This document shows, one piece after another, positions 45,601 to 52,419 of a DNA stretch of 64,000 nt. Numbering within the stretch: the stretch's first letter is position 1; every line of letters begins with the position of its first letter. The notes below the pieces were generated by a model. It had not been told where the DNA came from, searched no databases, and was given only the letters and a program-made list of their open reading frames with translations. Source of the DNA: Kitasatospora sp. A2-31 (GTDB lineage Bacteria > Actinomycetota > Actinomycetes > Streptomycetales > Streptomycetaceae); the NCBI RefSeq assembly GCF_022288725.1, contig NZ_JAKNTA010000004.1, forward strand, positions 654,104 to 718,103. Direction: 5' to 3'. The position numbers and the translations under genes are program-made.

Positions 45601-46840
45601 GCGGGACCTGCTCTCCGAACAGGACCGCAACGCCCTGGACCGCGCCGTCCGGCACCGGATCGACGAGGAGACGATCTCCTACCTCTTCGGCGACGGTCCC
45701 CGGACCGACCGGGCGGCGGCCGGGACGGGCCGACACCCGTCCTGGGTCGACGACCGGGCGCTCGGTCGTTGGGCCGCCGGGGTCGAGCTGGAGCCCAAGT
45801 ACCGGACCCTGCTGGAGCTCAACCGGCTCTCCCACGAGGGTGACGCACCCCGGGACCGGTCGCTGCTCTACCTCGGCGCCAACGCCGACGTCGAGCACCC
45901 GCTCTTCACCACCCGCGCCACGGAGCTGACGCTCGTCGGGGTGGACCCGGTGAACCTCAACGCGGCGACCCGGCAGGCCCACCTGAACGAGGTGGTGGGC
46001 GCCGTCGTCCGGAACCTGCGCTCCTACGCGCGCGACGGCCACACCGTGAGCAGTACCGAGATCGATCGTGGCCGGGTGGCCACCGTCCGCGTCGAGGGCC
46101 CCGACGGGCACCCGGTGCTCACCGTCGACTACCACTCCCTCACCTACGACGAGTACCTCGCCGAGCATCCGGGTGAGCGGTTCGACGTGGTGATGGACAA
46201 GGACTCCTGGCTGCTGGAGTGGCGCTCGGAGGACGGCGTGGCGGACGCGGTCGCCGGACTGCTCGCCGAGGGCGGTCGGTGGATCGGCGGAACCGAGCTG
46301 ACGCGCAGCGCCGAGGCCCGGTTCGAGCGGCCCGGCGACGGCGTCACCGGCCCCGGCGGCACGGGCGCCGGCGCGGTCTGGAGCGGCTACCAGGACCTCC
46401 GGATCCGCACCCGCGCGGCCGGCCCGGACCCGTCCCCCACCGCCGCTGCCGGCACGTCCTCGTCCGCGGCCTCCGCCGCCCCGGCCCCCGCCGCCGACCC
46501 GCGCACCGAGATCCTCTTCGACGCCGTCGCGAAGGCCACCCGGACCCGCTTCCAGTTCCGCGACTGGACCTTCGACGAGGCGGCGTACACGTCGATGCTC
46601 GACGACGATCTCGCCGTCTCGCTGCCCTACCACGCCTACTTCGGGTCGCCGGACGACGCGCAGAACGCGGCGGCCGCGCTCGCCCTGCTGCCCGGTGTGG
46701 CGACCCGGCTGGCCGCCGAGATCGCCACCTTCGCGCGCACCGACGGCGACTTCGGCCCCCAGCGCGTGCTCGCCGACCTCCTCGCCCTCCTCGATCTCGA
46801 CCCCGCCCTCCTCGCACCCCCGGGAGCCTCCTCGTCCTGA
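39674..46840 (+). CDS. giant multi-domain T7SS polymorphic protein
   Basis: A 2388-aa protein. Residues ~1-105 are a WXG100-like/CpnT-N-type helical region (MPPSFDWLAKLTVGQSWPHA). Hydrophobic Gly-rich segments follow to ~270, then low complexity to ~650. About 655-830 is a zinc-protease-like region with HEIGHQLGLRDEY (about 762). About 920-1350 is an alpha/beta region with VLVLWSRFTGKATQWSEL and GFRSGNLEAVALVGHRVTYL, perhaps GT-B-like. About 1495-1725 resembles ExoY/anthrax edema factor cyclases (AHERGLVIDVRPTNTEA, EHVGLVGYFEPE, GITGDHDVFDIT). About 1796-1926 is OmpA-like (VTVTGHANG...GRARAEAVAELL). About 1976-2250 is a Rossmann/methyltransferase-like domain (LLYLGANADVEHPLFT). Its position suggests export by this T7SS. 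No immunity gene was recognised. Confidence 0.75.
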   Translation: MSLQMPPSFDWLAKLTVGQSWPHADEDKLRELGSAWHDAAQELHGIGQQLGASAYGVLDSVGGQVAEEFQAFVTQLESALPEMAESSKQMGDLGKHTALQVEYSKYMILGQLVLLAAQIAQWAFFAPEVLPAAITSARVAVKMILRRLLISVAAGVGLGVGLDAAVQTIQFLKGDRTRWSTENTASAAVSGAIGGAVGGVFFGVGGVVAPRFANSLIGKGVLGAATGITTAGIMLGVYGGEELLGASLAAGAVGALGGGGRRRFGGKDGTARVDPVSVDLPDRPALDLSGVPSDKTAEPVPVPVPVTGGSGPGPSGSRSGTGTGGASAGGRPGSGGAGRDRADGSPPASGSSGRAAAVLPGFATATGDTGRSVARGGAGTVATPGSAPATRGSGAGSGTAGAGAGRQGVAGAARTQAATGAAAGGGAGRSAGAPAGASTGPVRPAEGATPATGHAASGSRTAAAAPGGVGAQAGPGGGAPNPALRTASGGPETRTATPATGVSRSGDHATGEAGGGSGRTAPAVGRPATSSAPVATGSGGGEPRGGAAGAATVRTETGPATAGSAAPKGEPAPRPAAATAVATSGGPEAARPAAAQPRPSGAGASDALPSGPRPTGAGPADARPSDARPSEPNPSEPNPSDPRPPAPRIRLDRTPRFVVRSSFEARRFEFDGPVTDLTVRVAFRDGGRGHDTAGIWERVVRGVEEHFNAPRYELPNGDRLHVTVLPARPGEPAHLTVDLVGRRRAMDQRSWWPDAEPVDYAHEIGHQLGLRDEYRTADLPHRPGVEGSLYGDYRRPAPEGLRQGGLRVRHRGLIGAVVGDLGDPAPAGPHPRTWEEARAAATPHARSHTWVDPVSDPLQLGPGSRPRSSESLLVAPRTYGSQTGPQGSTSHGHTTHGQPSSGGPSPTQGPGTDDTSRNSVIMQPGYSSGDRFGISVALLADPDMHVLIARGPDPGTPGHDAVRDKSREIAAFYASVGIEPRRIHQVPVPSMEKKGLWRALNAEAYRIVREEWRVEKPFDEMFQVKEIWGVTDGTDLVAERFSPQLRERVREAWGLTDADDARIGSWLSGRGINLPATGGKVLVLWSRFTGKATQWSELRSRMEHDTGFQGVRQIVRDLARDYDTVVITGDPHPNAAKAGKWAELVNGLRAELGVDNVHQITGFWRGGGPELTGWGGDTRAGQFRLYDYLHRHHRLDHLGFRSGNLEAVALVGHRVTYLEEVGASGSARMEKWHDTGDGRTALGGTAPGYERVTVSGPPTASGRYAQQYDLDGYDAQGGKYQPPPPDSWWHKPVEVHGQERGFGISDLDSIREQLALPEADRAGEGRAAFHADRVRHLQRRYETLRNGVVTYSGGGPQVEAYLATYDQYFRMPVEQYPAGAEQLYHDLVQYALPGLPQLWTYYRGLVIQAYANAAAAAAQSAPGEVAPRAPQSDGSDRTGPGSPPSAAAAATSGGAGSPTPGAPAGPSSSGAGPSSSGAGGPAPAGRSGGIGAGTAREQYGIPEKNFGKFRRLAHERGLVIDVRPTNTEAPRWLDQGMLPKPKDIKAKTINELDVHLGAKREHVGLVGYFEPELPAREALEPGTWERVEARYRQRAHEFAELAPVLGRLTDEGRFTVRDGLVLGRDGRGEWRGITGDHDVFDITTPGGSRLTPTRYDGVVGEMMANDMAVMHGAHSYWAPQSPFSKGIFDKINASHLPGGEPLVRFRPGAEDAELVHAVERPADGTALDRPTPAGTHHPGERPAVAPAHPGGADRQPTGRTAEGPPAEQPHAPESSVPPGVAPGVPLSAPPSSARGTFPFRAGSGEPDPVQAARVDALAAELAVDVVARAAAGLPLPRVTVTGHANGTVAGQPHFGRAMQLGRARAEAVAELLRHRLGVHLAGSDRALTADRVEITVRSRGQELPEGVDPSRVTEETRRRAVVTVEPPAPAEPPHHVNPPVPSGDSPDAPTSERRTGDAGPGAHASAAGATPAAGIRRDLLSEQDRNALDRAVRHRIDEETISYLFGDGPRTDRAAAGTGRHPSWVDDRALGRWAAGVELEPKYRTLLELNRLSHEGDAPRDRSLLYLGANADVEHPLFTTRATELTLVGVDPVNLNAATRQAHLNEVVGAVVRNLRSYARDGHTVSSTEIDRGRVATVRVEGPDGHPVLTVDYHSLTYDEYLAEHPGERFDVVMDKDSWLLEWRSEDGVADAVAGLLAEGGRWIGGTELTRSAEARFERPGDGVTGPGGTGAGAVWSGYQDLRIRTRAAGPDPSPTAAAGTSSSAASAAPAPAADPRTEILFDAVAKATRTRFQFRDWTFDEAAYTSMLDDDLAVSLPYHAYFGSPDDAQNAAAALALLPGVATRLAAEIATFARTDGDFGPQRVLADLLALLDLDPALLAPPGASSS

Positions 46841-47090
46841 CCGTGCCACCCCCGCGCCGGCCCGTCGGCCGTGGACGGCCGCCGCGGGAAGTCCCGGCGA
46901 TTCTCGTTGACGCTCCCTCCGAGCCGTCGGAGACTGCAAGGAACACGACGACGAACCCCGCCGCCCACCCCTGGGTGAGTCGAGACCCGGAGGACGAGGA
47001 CGCGGGGACCGGCCGCCCGGCAGCCTGGTGGGGTGCTCCGGGGGACCGCCCCGGGGCGCCCCCACCGACGAGCCAGCGGAGCGTAGCCCC
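46841..47090. other. intergenic spacer, no gene seen
   Basis: 250 bp between the giant protein and the PLP decarboxylase, both rightward. It contains a less GC-rich stretch (about 46905-46960) that may hold a promoter. No strong hairpin or immunity-sized coding sequence was recognised. Confidence 0.3.
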
Positions 47091-48485
47091 ATGACCGTCC
47101 GTCAGCCGAGCAGCCCGGAGCCTTCGAGCAGGGAGCCTTCGGGCCCGGAGCCTTCGAACAGGGAGCCGAGCCGATCCGCGGCGGGCTCCGCCGGTGCGGC
47201 GCAGCGGCGCGAGCTGGTCCTGCGCGCGGCCGTGCGGCGGGGGTTGCTCGACCCCGAGGACGCGCTGCTGGCGGCGTTCGTCGACCTCGACGGGGTGGCC
47301 GCGAGCGTGGCGGCGCTGCACCGCGCCTTCCCCGCCGACCTGGACGTGCTGCACACCTTCGCGGCCAAGGCGAACTGCCTGGTCCCGGTGCTGGCCGGGC
47401 TGCGCCGCCTCGGCATGGGCTGCGAGGTGGCCGGCCCCGGCGAGTTGGCCCGGGCGCTGGCGGCCGGCTTCGACGCCGGGCGGATCGTCTTCGACTCACC
47501 GGCGAAGACCCGCCGCGAGCTGGCCAGGGCACTGGACCTGGGCATCGCGGTGAACATCGACAACTGGCAGGAGCTCGCCCGGGTCGACGCGCTCCTGGAC
47601 GCCCGCGATGCCCCGACCCGCTCCCGGCTCGGCGTCCGGATCAACCCGCAGGTCGGCGGCGGGGCGATCGGGGCGATGAGCACCGCCACCGCGACGTCCA
47701 AGTTCGGCATCCCGCTCGCCGACGAGGGCAACGCGGACCGTCTGCGCGAGGCCTTCCGGGAGCGCCCGTGGCTGGGCTGGCTCCACGTGCACGTCGGCTC
47801 CCAGGGCTGCCCGCTGGACCTCATGGCCCGGGGCGTCGGCGAGGCCGTCGCCTTCGCCGAGCGGCTGAACGCCGAGCCCGGCCGCCGCCGGGTGGTGGGC
47901 ATCGACATCGGCGGCGGCCTCCCCGTCAACTTCGCCGGCGAGGAGACCGGTCCCACCTTCGAGGCGTACGTGGACCGACTGCGGGCCCACGCGCCGGCCC
48001 TGTTCGGGGGCGGCTACCGGGTGGTCACCGAGTTCGGCCGCTCGCTGCTGGCCAAGAACGGCTTCACCGCCGCCTACGTCGAGTACACCAAGGTGTCCGG
48101 GGGCCGGCACATCGCCCTCACCCACGCCGGCGCCCAGGTCGCGACCCGGACCGTCTTCATGCCCGACGCCTGGCCGCTGCGGATCAGCGCGCACCACCCG
48201 TCGGGCGCAGCCAAGGCCGGGGAGCCGGTGGAGCAGGACGTCGCCGGGCCGTGCTGCTTCGCGGGCGACGTGGTCGCCCGGGCCCGGCCGCTGCCGCTGC
48301 TGGAACCCGGGGACCTGGTCGCCCTCCTCGACACCGGCGCCTACTACGCGACGACCCACTTCGAGTACAACAGCCTGCCGCGGCCGGCCGTGCACGGCTT
48401 CACCGTCGACGCCGCGGGCGGCGTGCACTTCGAGCCGCTGCGGCCGGCCCAGGGCATCGACGAGCTGCTCCGGGCCGACCGCTGA
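47091..48485 (+). CDS. PLP-dependent group IV decarboxylase (DAP/ornithine decarboxylase family)
   Basis: A 464-aa fold-type III PLP enzyme. The Schiff-base lysine lies in HTFAAKANCLVPVL, the phosphate-binding region in GIDIGGGLPVNF, and HVHVGSQGCP and EFGRSLLAKNGF are further family signatures. The late Cys-Asp pair typical of the active site is less clear. The N-terminal ~35 residues are a Pro/Ser repeat (EPSSREPSGPEPSNREPS) absent from usual LysA. It resembles amino-acid decarboxylases used in secondary metabolism rather than housekeeping lysA; substrate unknown. ATG 47091 has GCGGAGCG upstream. Confidence 0.82.
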   Translation: MTVRQPSSPEPSSREPSGPEPSNREPSRSAAGSAGAAQRRELVLRAAVRRGLLDPEDALLAAFVDLDGVAASVAALHRAFPADLDVLHTFAAKANCLVPVLAGLRRLGMGCEVAGPGELARALAAGFDAGRIVFDSPAKTRRELARALDLGIAVNIDNWQELARVDALLDARDAPTRSRLGVRINPQVGGGAIGAMSTATATSKFGIPLADEGNADRLREAFRERPWLGWLHVHVGSQGCPLDLMARGVGEAVAFAERLNAEPGRRRVVGIDIGGGLPVNFAGEETGPTFEAYVDRLRAHAPALFGGGYRVVTEFGRSLLAKNGFTAAYVEYTKVSGGRHIALTHAGAQVATRTVFMPDAWPLRISAHHPSGAAKAGEPVEQDVAGPCCFAGDVVARARPLPLLEPGDLVALLDTGAYYATTHFEYNSLPRPAVHGFTVDAAGGVHFEPLRPAQGIDELLRADR

Positions 48486-48503
48486 CCCTCCTCGGGGCCG
48501 ATG

Positions 48504-48564
48504 GCGGCGGGCCCGGGGCCGACGGGCGGCGCCCGGGGCCGGCGGTGGCCGCCGGGCCCGCCGC
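48504..48564. terminator. long-loop inverted repeat between convergent genes
   Basis: An 11-bp perfect inverted repeat (GCGGCGGGCCC / GGGCCCGCCGC) with an inner GC hairpin separates the decarboxylase and glycosylase-ART genes. It is a likely but weak bidirectional terminator. Confidence 0.5.
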
Positions 48565-48565
48565 G

Positions 48566-50191
48566 TCAGGACACCAGGGTCTGCTCCGCCAGCTCCGTGA
48601 GCCGGACGGTGCAGAGGCCGCCGCGCTCGGTCCGGACCTCCGTCACCTTCAGCTGGGTGCCGGGCAGCAGGATGAACTCCTCCTCGCCGGTGAACGCGGA
48701 GAACTGGCGGATGCCTACGGCCCGGGCGGGCTCCACCTCGAAGAGCGTCCGCTTGCCGCGGCTGCCGAGGAACGCCCGGGCCACACCCAGTTCGGAGGTG
48801 CAGGAGGACACTCCCCACCAGGTCACCGTCCGGCCGAGCGGGTACTGCCCCCGCAGGTCCAGCGGCACCCCGCGCCAGAGCGGTGCCGTGCGGGCGGGCA
48901 GCTGCGACACGGCCGCGAACAGCAGCCGGAGATAGGGCAGGTAGGGGACGAGCCGGCTCCGGTCCGGGGAGCGCAGGATGGCGTTGATCTCCCGGTAGAA
49001 CGCGGACTCGCAGGTGTAGAGGTAGAGCGCGGCGATCGCGTCGGCGGACAGCCCGCCCGCCGTCTCGTCCGCCCGCCGCTTGCCGAACTCGTGTGCCCGA
49101 GTGACGTGCCGGTCCAGCCCCGACAGCAGCTCGGCGACCGGGCCGACGGCGTCGCGGAAGTCCATCATCGGCGTGTCGAACACCCCGGTGATCGCGGGGA
49201 GGACGAGGCCCTCGTCCTTCACGCTCGCCAGGCGGTCGAGGTAGAGCTGGTGCAGTTCCATGGTGGACGCGATGAAGGCCCCCATGCGCTCGGCGGTGTC
49301 GCCGTCCGCCCGCCCGTCCTCCGCCGCGCGCTCATTCCACCCCGTGCTCGGCAGCCAGTCGATCTCGTCCGCGCCCAGCGAGGCGAGGGCCGCGTTCACC
49401 GTGCCGAAGTGGTCGCCGTCGCAGAAGAGGTCGCCCTGCGCGGCGGGGTTGGCGTGGTCGATGTGCCGGACCTCGACCGCGGGGTACTTCTCCTGGAGCT
49501 TGAGTACGACCTTCTTCAGGTTGCGCGCGTGCGCGCCCCACCAGGCGAAGACCACACCGCGGTCCTCCTCGGCCGCGTCCTGTTTGGCCCTGAGGATCTC
49601 CTCGACGATCCGCTCGGCGACCGGCCGCCAGAACGCGGTGTGCCGGTCGGTCCCCGTCGAGCCGTCGCTGCTGGCGGTCAGCGACGCGTTCAGCAGCAGC
49701 ACGCCCTGGGTGAGCATCGCCTGGAACCACTCCGGCGGCTGGACGGTCTCCCGCTCCTTCAACAGTGCGCGGACGTCCGCGATCGGCGTCTTCTTGACGA
49801 TGCCGTACTTCCACATCGCCGCCGCCTTGATGATGCACCGGATGCTCACGACCCGGCCGAACTGGCTGTCCTTCCAGTCGTGGAAGGTGTTGTCGAACAT
49901 GGCGATGCCGGTGGCGCTCTCCGGCCGCGGGTAGGGGTTCTGCCCGAAGACGACGACCTTCCACTTGTGCGGCGCGTTCGGCTTGAGCGCCTGGAAGGTC
50001 AGCTCGCGGACCGGGACGACCTCCGGGCTGCGGCCCGTACCGATGAACGAGGCCGCGTCCGGCTGCGCCTCGATGACCGGCTTCAGCAGCGGGAGCCAGG
50101 GCTCGCCGCCGCCCTTGAAGAGCTCCGTGAGCGCCAGCGGGTCGTTCGGGTCGGGCGTCGAGGGGGCGGCGGGGGCGGTGGCGTCGGTCAT
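48566..50191 (-). CDS. uracil-DNA-glycosylase-fold / ADP-ribosyltransferase fusion
   Basis: A 541-aa two-domain protein. Residues ~35-285 match family-1 UDG: KWKVVVFGQNPYPRPESATG (residues 77-96, aligned to the catalytic GQDPYH loop but with Asp changed to Asn and His to Pro), GVLLLNASLTAS (163-174), and IDHANPAAQGDLFCDGDHFG (244-263) aligned to the HPSPLS/HF region, with His246 kept. Residues ~385-530 are an R-S-E type ART: APLWRGVPL (Arg440), WWGVSSCTSELG (Ser462-Ser463), TGEEEFILLPGTQLKV (Glu503, Glu505). Key ART residues are intact, so NAD-dependent transferase activity is plausible, possibly on nucleic acid. It diverges from a macrodomain gene. Confidence 0.83.
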   Translation of the reverse strand: MTDATAPAAPSTPDPNDPLALTELFKGGGEPWLPLLKPVIEAQPDAASFIGTGRSPEVVPVRELTFQALKPNAPHKWKVVVFGQNPYPRPESATGIAMFDNTFHDWKDSQFGRVVSIRCIIKAAAMWKYGIVKKTPIADVRALLKERETVQPPEWFQAMLTQGVLLLNASLTASSDGSTGTDRHTAFWRPVAERIVEEILRAKQDAAEEDRGVVFAWWGAHARNLKKVVLKLQEKYPAVEVRHIDHANPAAQGDLFCDGDHFGTVNAALASLGADEIDWLPSTGWNERAAEDGRADGDTAERMGAFIASTMELHQLYLDRLASVKDEGLVLPAITGVFDTPMMDFRDAVGPVAELLSGLDRHVTRAHEFGKRRADETAGGLSADAIAALYLYTCESAFYREINAILRSPDRSRLVPYLPYLRLLFAAVSQLPARTAPLWRGVPLDLRGQYPLGRTVTWWGVSSCTSELGVARAFLGSRGKRTLFEVEPARAVGIRQFSAFTGEEEFILLPGTQLKVTEVRTERGGLCTVRLTELAEQTLVS

Positions 50192-50241
50192 GGTGGCGGG
50201 CTCCGAAGGTCGAACCGTGCGTGCGCAGGGCGGGCGTGCTC

Positions 50242-50277
50242 GTGAGTGGCCGTCAGTCTCCGCTGACCGCCACTCAC
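50242..50277. promoter_or_regulatory. palindromic operator candidate between ART fusion and macrodomain genes
   Basis: A 15-bp inverted repeat (GTGAGTGGCCGTCAG, 6-nt centre, CTGACCGCCACTCAC) with one mismatch lies about 50 bp before the glycosylase-ART start and 150 bp before the macrodomain start. It is the strongest dyad in this divergent region and a plausible shared operator. Confidence 0.5.
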
Positions 50278-50429
50278 AGTCCTACCGCCCGGGTCCGACA
50301 GCCGGGCCCGCCGTCGCCCCTCCCGCGGGCCGGGCGTCGTCCCGGGCCTCCCGTGCCCGACCCGCGCTGTCGGTGCCGCCGGTTAGCGTCGGTGGTGTCG
50401 GACGAACCGCAGCTCGATCGGAGTGAAGT

Positions 50430-51107
50430 ATGACCATGGACCGTGTGCAGTCGCCGCTCAAGGTCGTGTTGACCGACGTCAACGCGACGGTGGTGGAGGC
50501 GTGGCAGGCGGCGTTCGCCGACACCCCCGGGGTCGAGATCCGCCGGGGCTCGATCCTCGACGAGCAGGTCGACGCCTGGGTCAGCCCCACCAACTCCCGC
50601 GGCCGGATGGACGGGGGCGTCGACGCGGTGGTCAAGCGGCACCTCGGCGCGGGCATCCAGCTGCGCGTCCAGCGGGCGATCCGCGACCGGTTCGCCGGCC
50701 GGCTCCCGGTGGGCAGCGCGGTGTGCGTCCCGTCCGGGGCGACCAACCCGACCTTCCTGATCTCGGCGCCGACGATGGAGGAGTCCTCGCAGAACGTGAG
50801 CGCGACCCTGAACGTGGCCCTGGCGTGCGCCGCCGCGTTCCAGGCGGTCCACCAGCAGAACCGGAAGACGCCCGGCAGCATCACCTCGGTGGCGCTGGTC
50901 GGCATGGGCGCCCGGACCGGCCGGGTGCCCGCACGGGTCTGCGCCAACCTGATGTGGTCCGGCTACACCCTGTTCCAGGACCACTGCTTCGAGGACTACG
51001 ACGACCTGCGCGCCACGATCACCGCGCAGCTCGACGACCTGGAGAAGGCACCCGCCGAGCAGCGGGTGCGGATCGCCCCGCCCGCGCGCCGCACCACCCG
51101 TCGCTGA
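50430..51107 (+). CDS. macrodomain (ADP-ribose binding/hydrolase) protein
   Basis: A 225-aa protein whose central ~160 residues form a macro fold: GSILDEQVDAWVSPTNSRGR (the VxPTN strand and loop), MDGGVDAVVKRHLGAGIQLR, GRLPVGSAVCVPSGATNPTF, ISAPTMEES, NVSATLNVALACAAAFQAVH, and ALVGMGARTGRVPARVCANL, the loop that holds the distal ribose or diphosphate. Macrodomains bind ADP-ribose, and many remove it from proteins or nucleic acids. GGAGTGA precedes ATG 50430 (ATG 50436 is an alternative). Divergence from an ART-bearing gene suggests it reverses or senses that enzyme's product. Confidence 0.88.
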   Translation: MTMDRVQSPLKVVLTDVNATVVEAWQAAFADTPGVEIRRGSILDEQVDAWVSPTNSRGRMDGGVDAVVKRHLGAGIQLRVQRAIRDRFAGRLPVGSAVCVPSGATNPTFLISAPTMEESSQNVSATLNVALACAAAFQAVHQQNRKTPGSITSVALVGMGARTGRVPARVCANLMWSGYTLFQDHCFEDYDDLRATITAQLDDLEKAPAEQRVRIAPPARRTTRR

Positions 51108-51164
51108 CCGGTGTCGCCGGCCGGTGTCGCCGACCTGTGACGCCGACCTGTGACGCCGAGCGGA

Positions 51165-51192
51165 CCCGGCGCCCCGTCCGGTCGGCGCCGGG
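51165..51192. terminator. hairpin between convergent genes
   Basis: A 9-bp perfect stem (CCCGGCGCC/GGCGCCGGG) with a 10-nt loop lies between the macrodomain and DUF3048 genes. It is preceded by a doubled CGCCGACCTGTGA element. Confidence 0.6.
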
Positions 51193-51200
51193 AGCCGGCC

Positions 51201-52280
51201 TCACGCGGGTTCGAGGACGATCCAGACCTGCCCGGGGTGGAAGGCCATCGGCTGCCCGGCGTAGCGGAACTCCGTGCCGCCGGCCGGATCCGGCCGGGAC
51301 CAGCTGCCCCGGTACGCCGCGCCGTCGCGCAGGACGACCGCCTCGCCGCTGCCGACCGTGGGGGCGAACGGCACGAGGTGCCCGAAGGAGTCGACCAGTC
51401 CCCGCGGCGACGTGGTCTCGGCGACCTTCTGCACCACGATCGTGGGTGCTCCCATCTGCCCGGCGTCCGTCGTCATCGCCGGCCTGCCGTCCACCGCCAC
51501 CAGGTACCTGCCCTGCGCGGCGGACCAGGTGAAGGTGAACGAGGCGGCCGGCATCCGCGCGGTGAACGAGTCGGTCGGGACACCGCCGGCCGGTGCGTCG
51601 CCGAAGCGGAACCCGACGTCCCGGGCCGTCGCCGCGTCCGGGAAGTGGTCGAGGATCCCGGACGGCACCACGTACTGGTTGAACGGCGGCACGTTCCACT
51701 GCCCGCGGAAGAAGGAGTCGTCCTGCTGCGGCGAGCAGTTGAACAGATCGGCCCGGGCGAGCACGGGCAGGAACGCGCTCTGCGCGCCGGAGTAGGCGAA
51801 GTCCACCCGCCCGTACTGCTGCAGGAGCGGCAGATCGGTCTCCCGGGCGCTGCGCACCGGGCCGATCCGGTCGCCCCGGGGCAGGTGGTCGGAGTCGTAC
51901 ACGGCCAGGAAGCGGGAGAGCCCGCCCTCGACCTCGATCGCGTAGACCACGTCGGCGGCGTTCACGCCCGTCTGCGGCCGGGCGGCCGGAGCGTTGTCGA
52001 TCTTGACGGCGAGGACCCGGCCGGCCCCTCCCGGCAGCCCGGTGAGCGGCGACACGCCGGACGCCGGGGGAGGGACGGCCGGCGGGCCCGACCCGGTGGC
52101 CGACGGACCGGCGGGCGGACCGGCCGCCGGGCGTCCCGGGGAGCCCCCGCCGCCGACGGTGAGGACGGCCGCCAGCACCGTCGCCAGGAGGACGGCGGCC
52201 CCGCCCACGACCAGGGCCGCGATCCGCTGCCGGAGCGACAGCGCCCGCCACCGGCCCCGCGCACGTTCCAAGTACCGCAT
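51201..52280 (-). CDS. DUF3048 (YerB-like) membrane-anchored extracellular protein
   Basis: A 359-aa protein with a short cytoplasmic N-terminus, one membrane helix (IAALVVGGAAVLLATVLAAV, residues ~20-40), a Pro/Gly linker, and the extracellular DUF3048 domain. It shows the family's SPLTGLPGGAGRVLAVKIDN, PQTGVNAADVVYAIEVEGGL, DRIGPVRSARETDLPLLQQY and a C-terminal half with PTIVVQKVAET and FRYAGQPMAFHPGQVWIVL. The family is widespread in Gram-positives and exported; its function is not established. It stands alone, leftward. Confidence 0.87.
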   Translation of the reverse strand: MRYLERARGRWRALSLRQRIAALVVGGAAVLLATVLAAVLTVGGGGSPGRPAAGPPAGPSATGSGPPAVPPPASGVSPLTGLPGGAGRVLAVKIDNAPAARPQTGVNAADVVYAIEVEGGLSRFLAVYDSDHLPRGDRIGPVRSARETDLPLLQQYGRVDFAYSGAQSAFLPVLARADLFNCSPQQDDSFFRGQWNVPPFNQYVVPSGILDHFPDAATARDVGFRFGDAPAGGVPTDSFTARMPAASFTFTWSAAQGRYLVAVDGRPAMTTDAGQMGAPTIVVQKVAETTSPRGLVDSFGHLVPFAPTVGSGEAVVLRDGAAYRGSWSRPDPAGGTEFRYAGQPMAFHPGQVWIVLEPA

Positions 52281-52419
52281 CCGGGCCCACCTCCGTGCCC
52301 CCGGCTCTCAGGACCCCGCCACCTGGGAAGACGAACCGGCCGACCCGTACGGTTCCGGGCGTTTTCAACTGTTTCGTCCGGTTCGCCCGCCCGGCTCCAC
52401 CCGCTCGCCGCTCCCGCTC

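Noticed and set aside
46841..47090. Search for an immunity gene after the giant polymorphic protein
   Set aside because: No open frame of suitable size and composition with a ribosome site was seen in the 250-bp gap.
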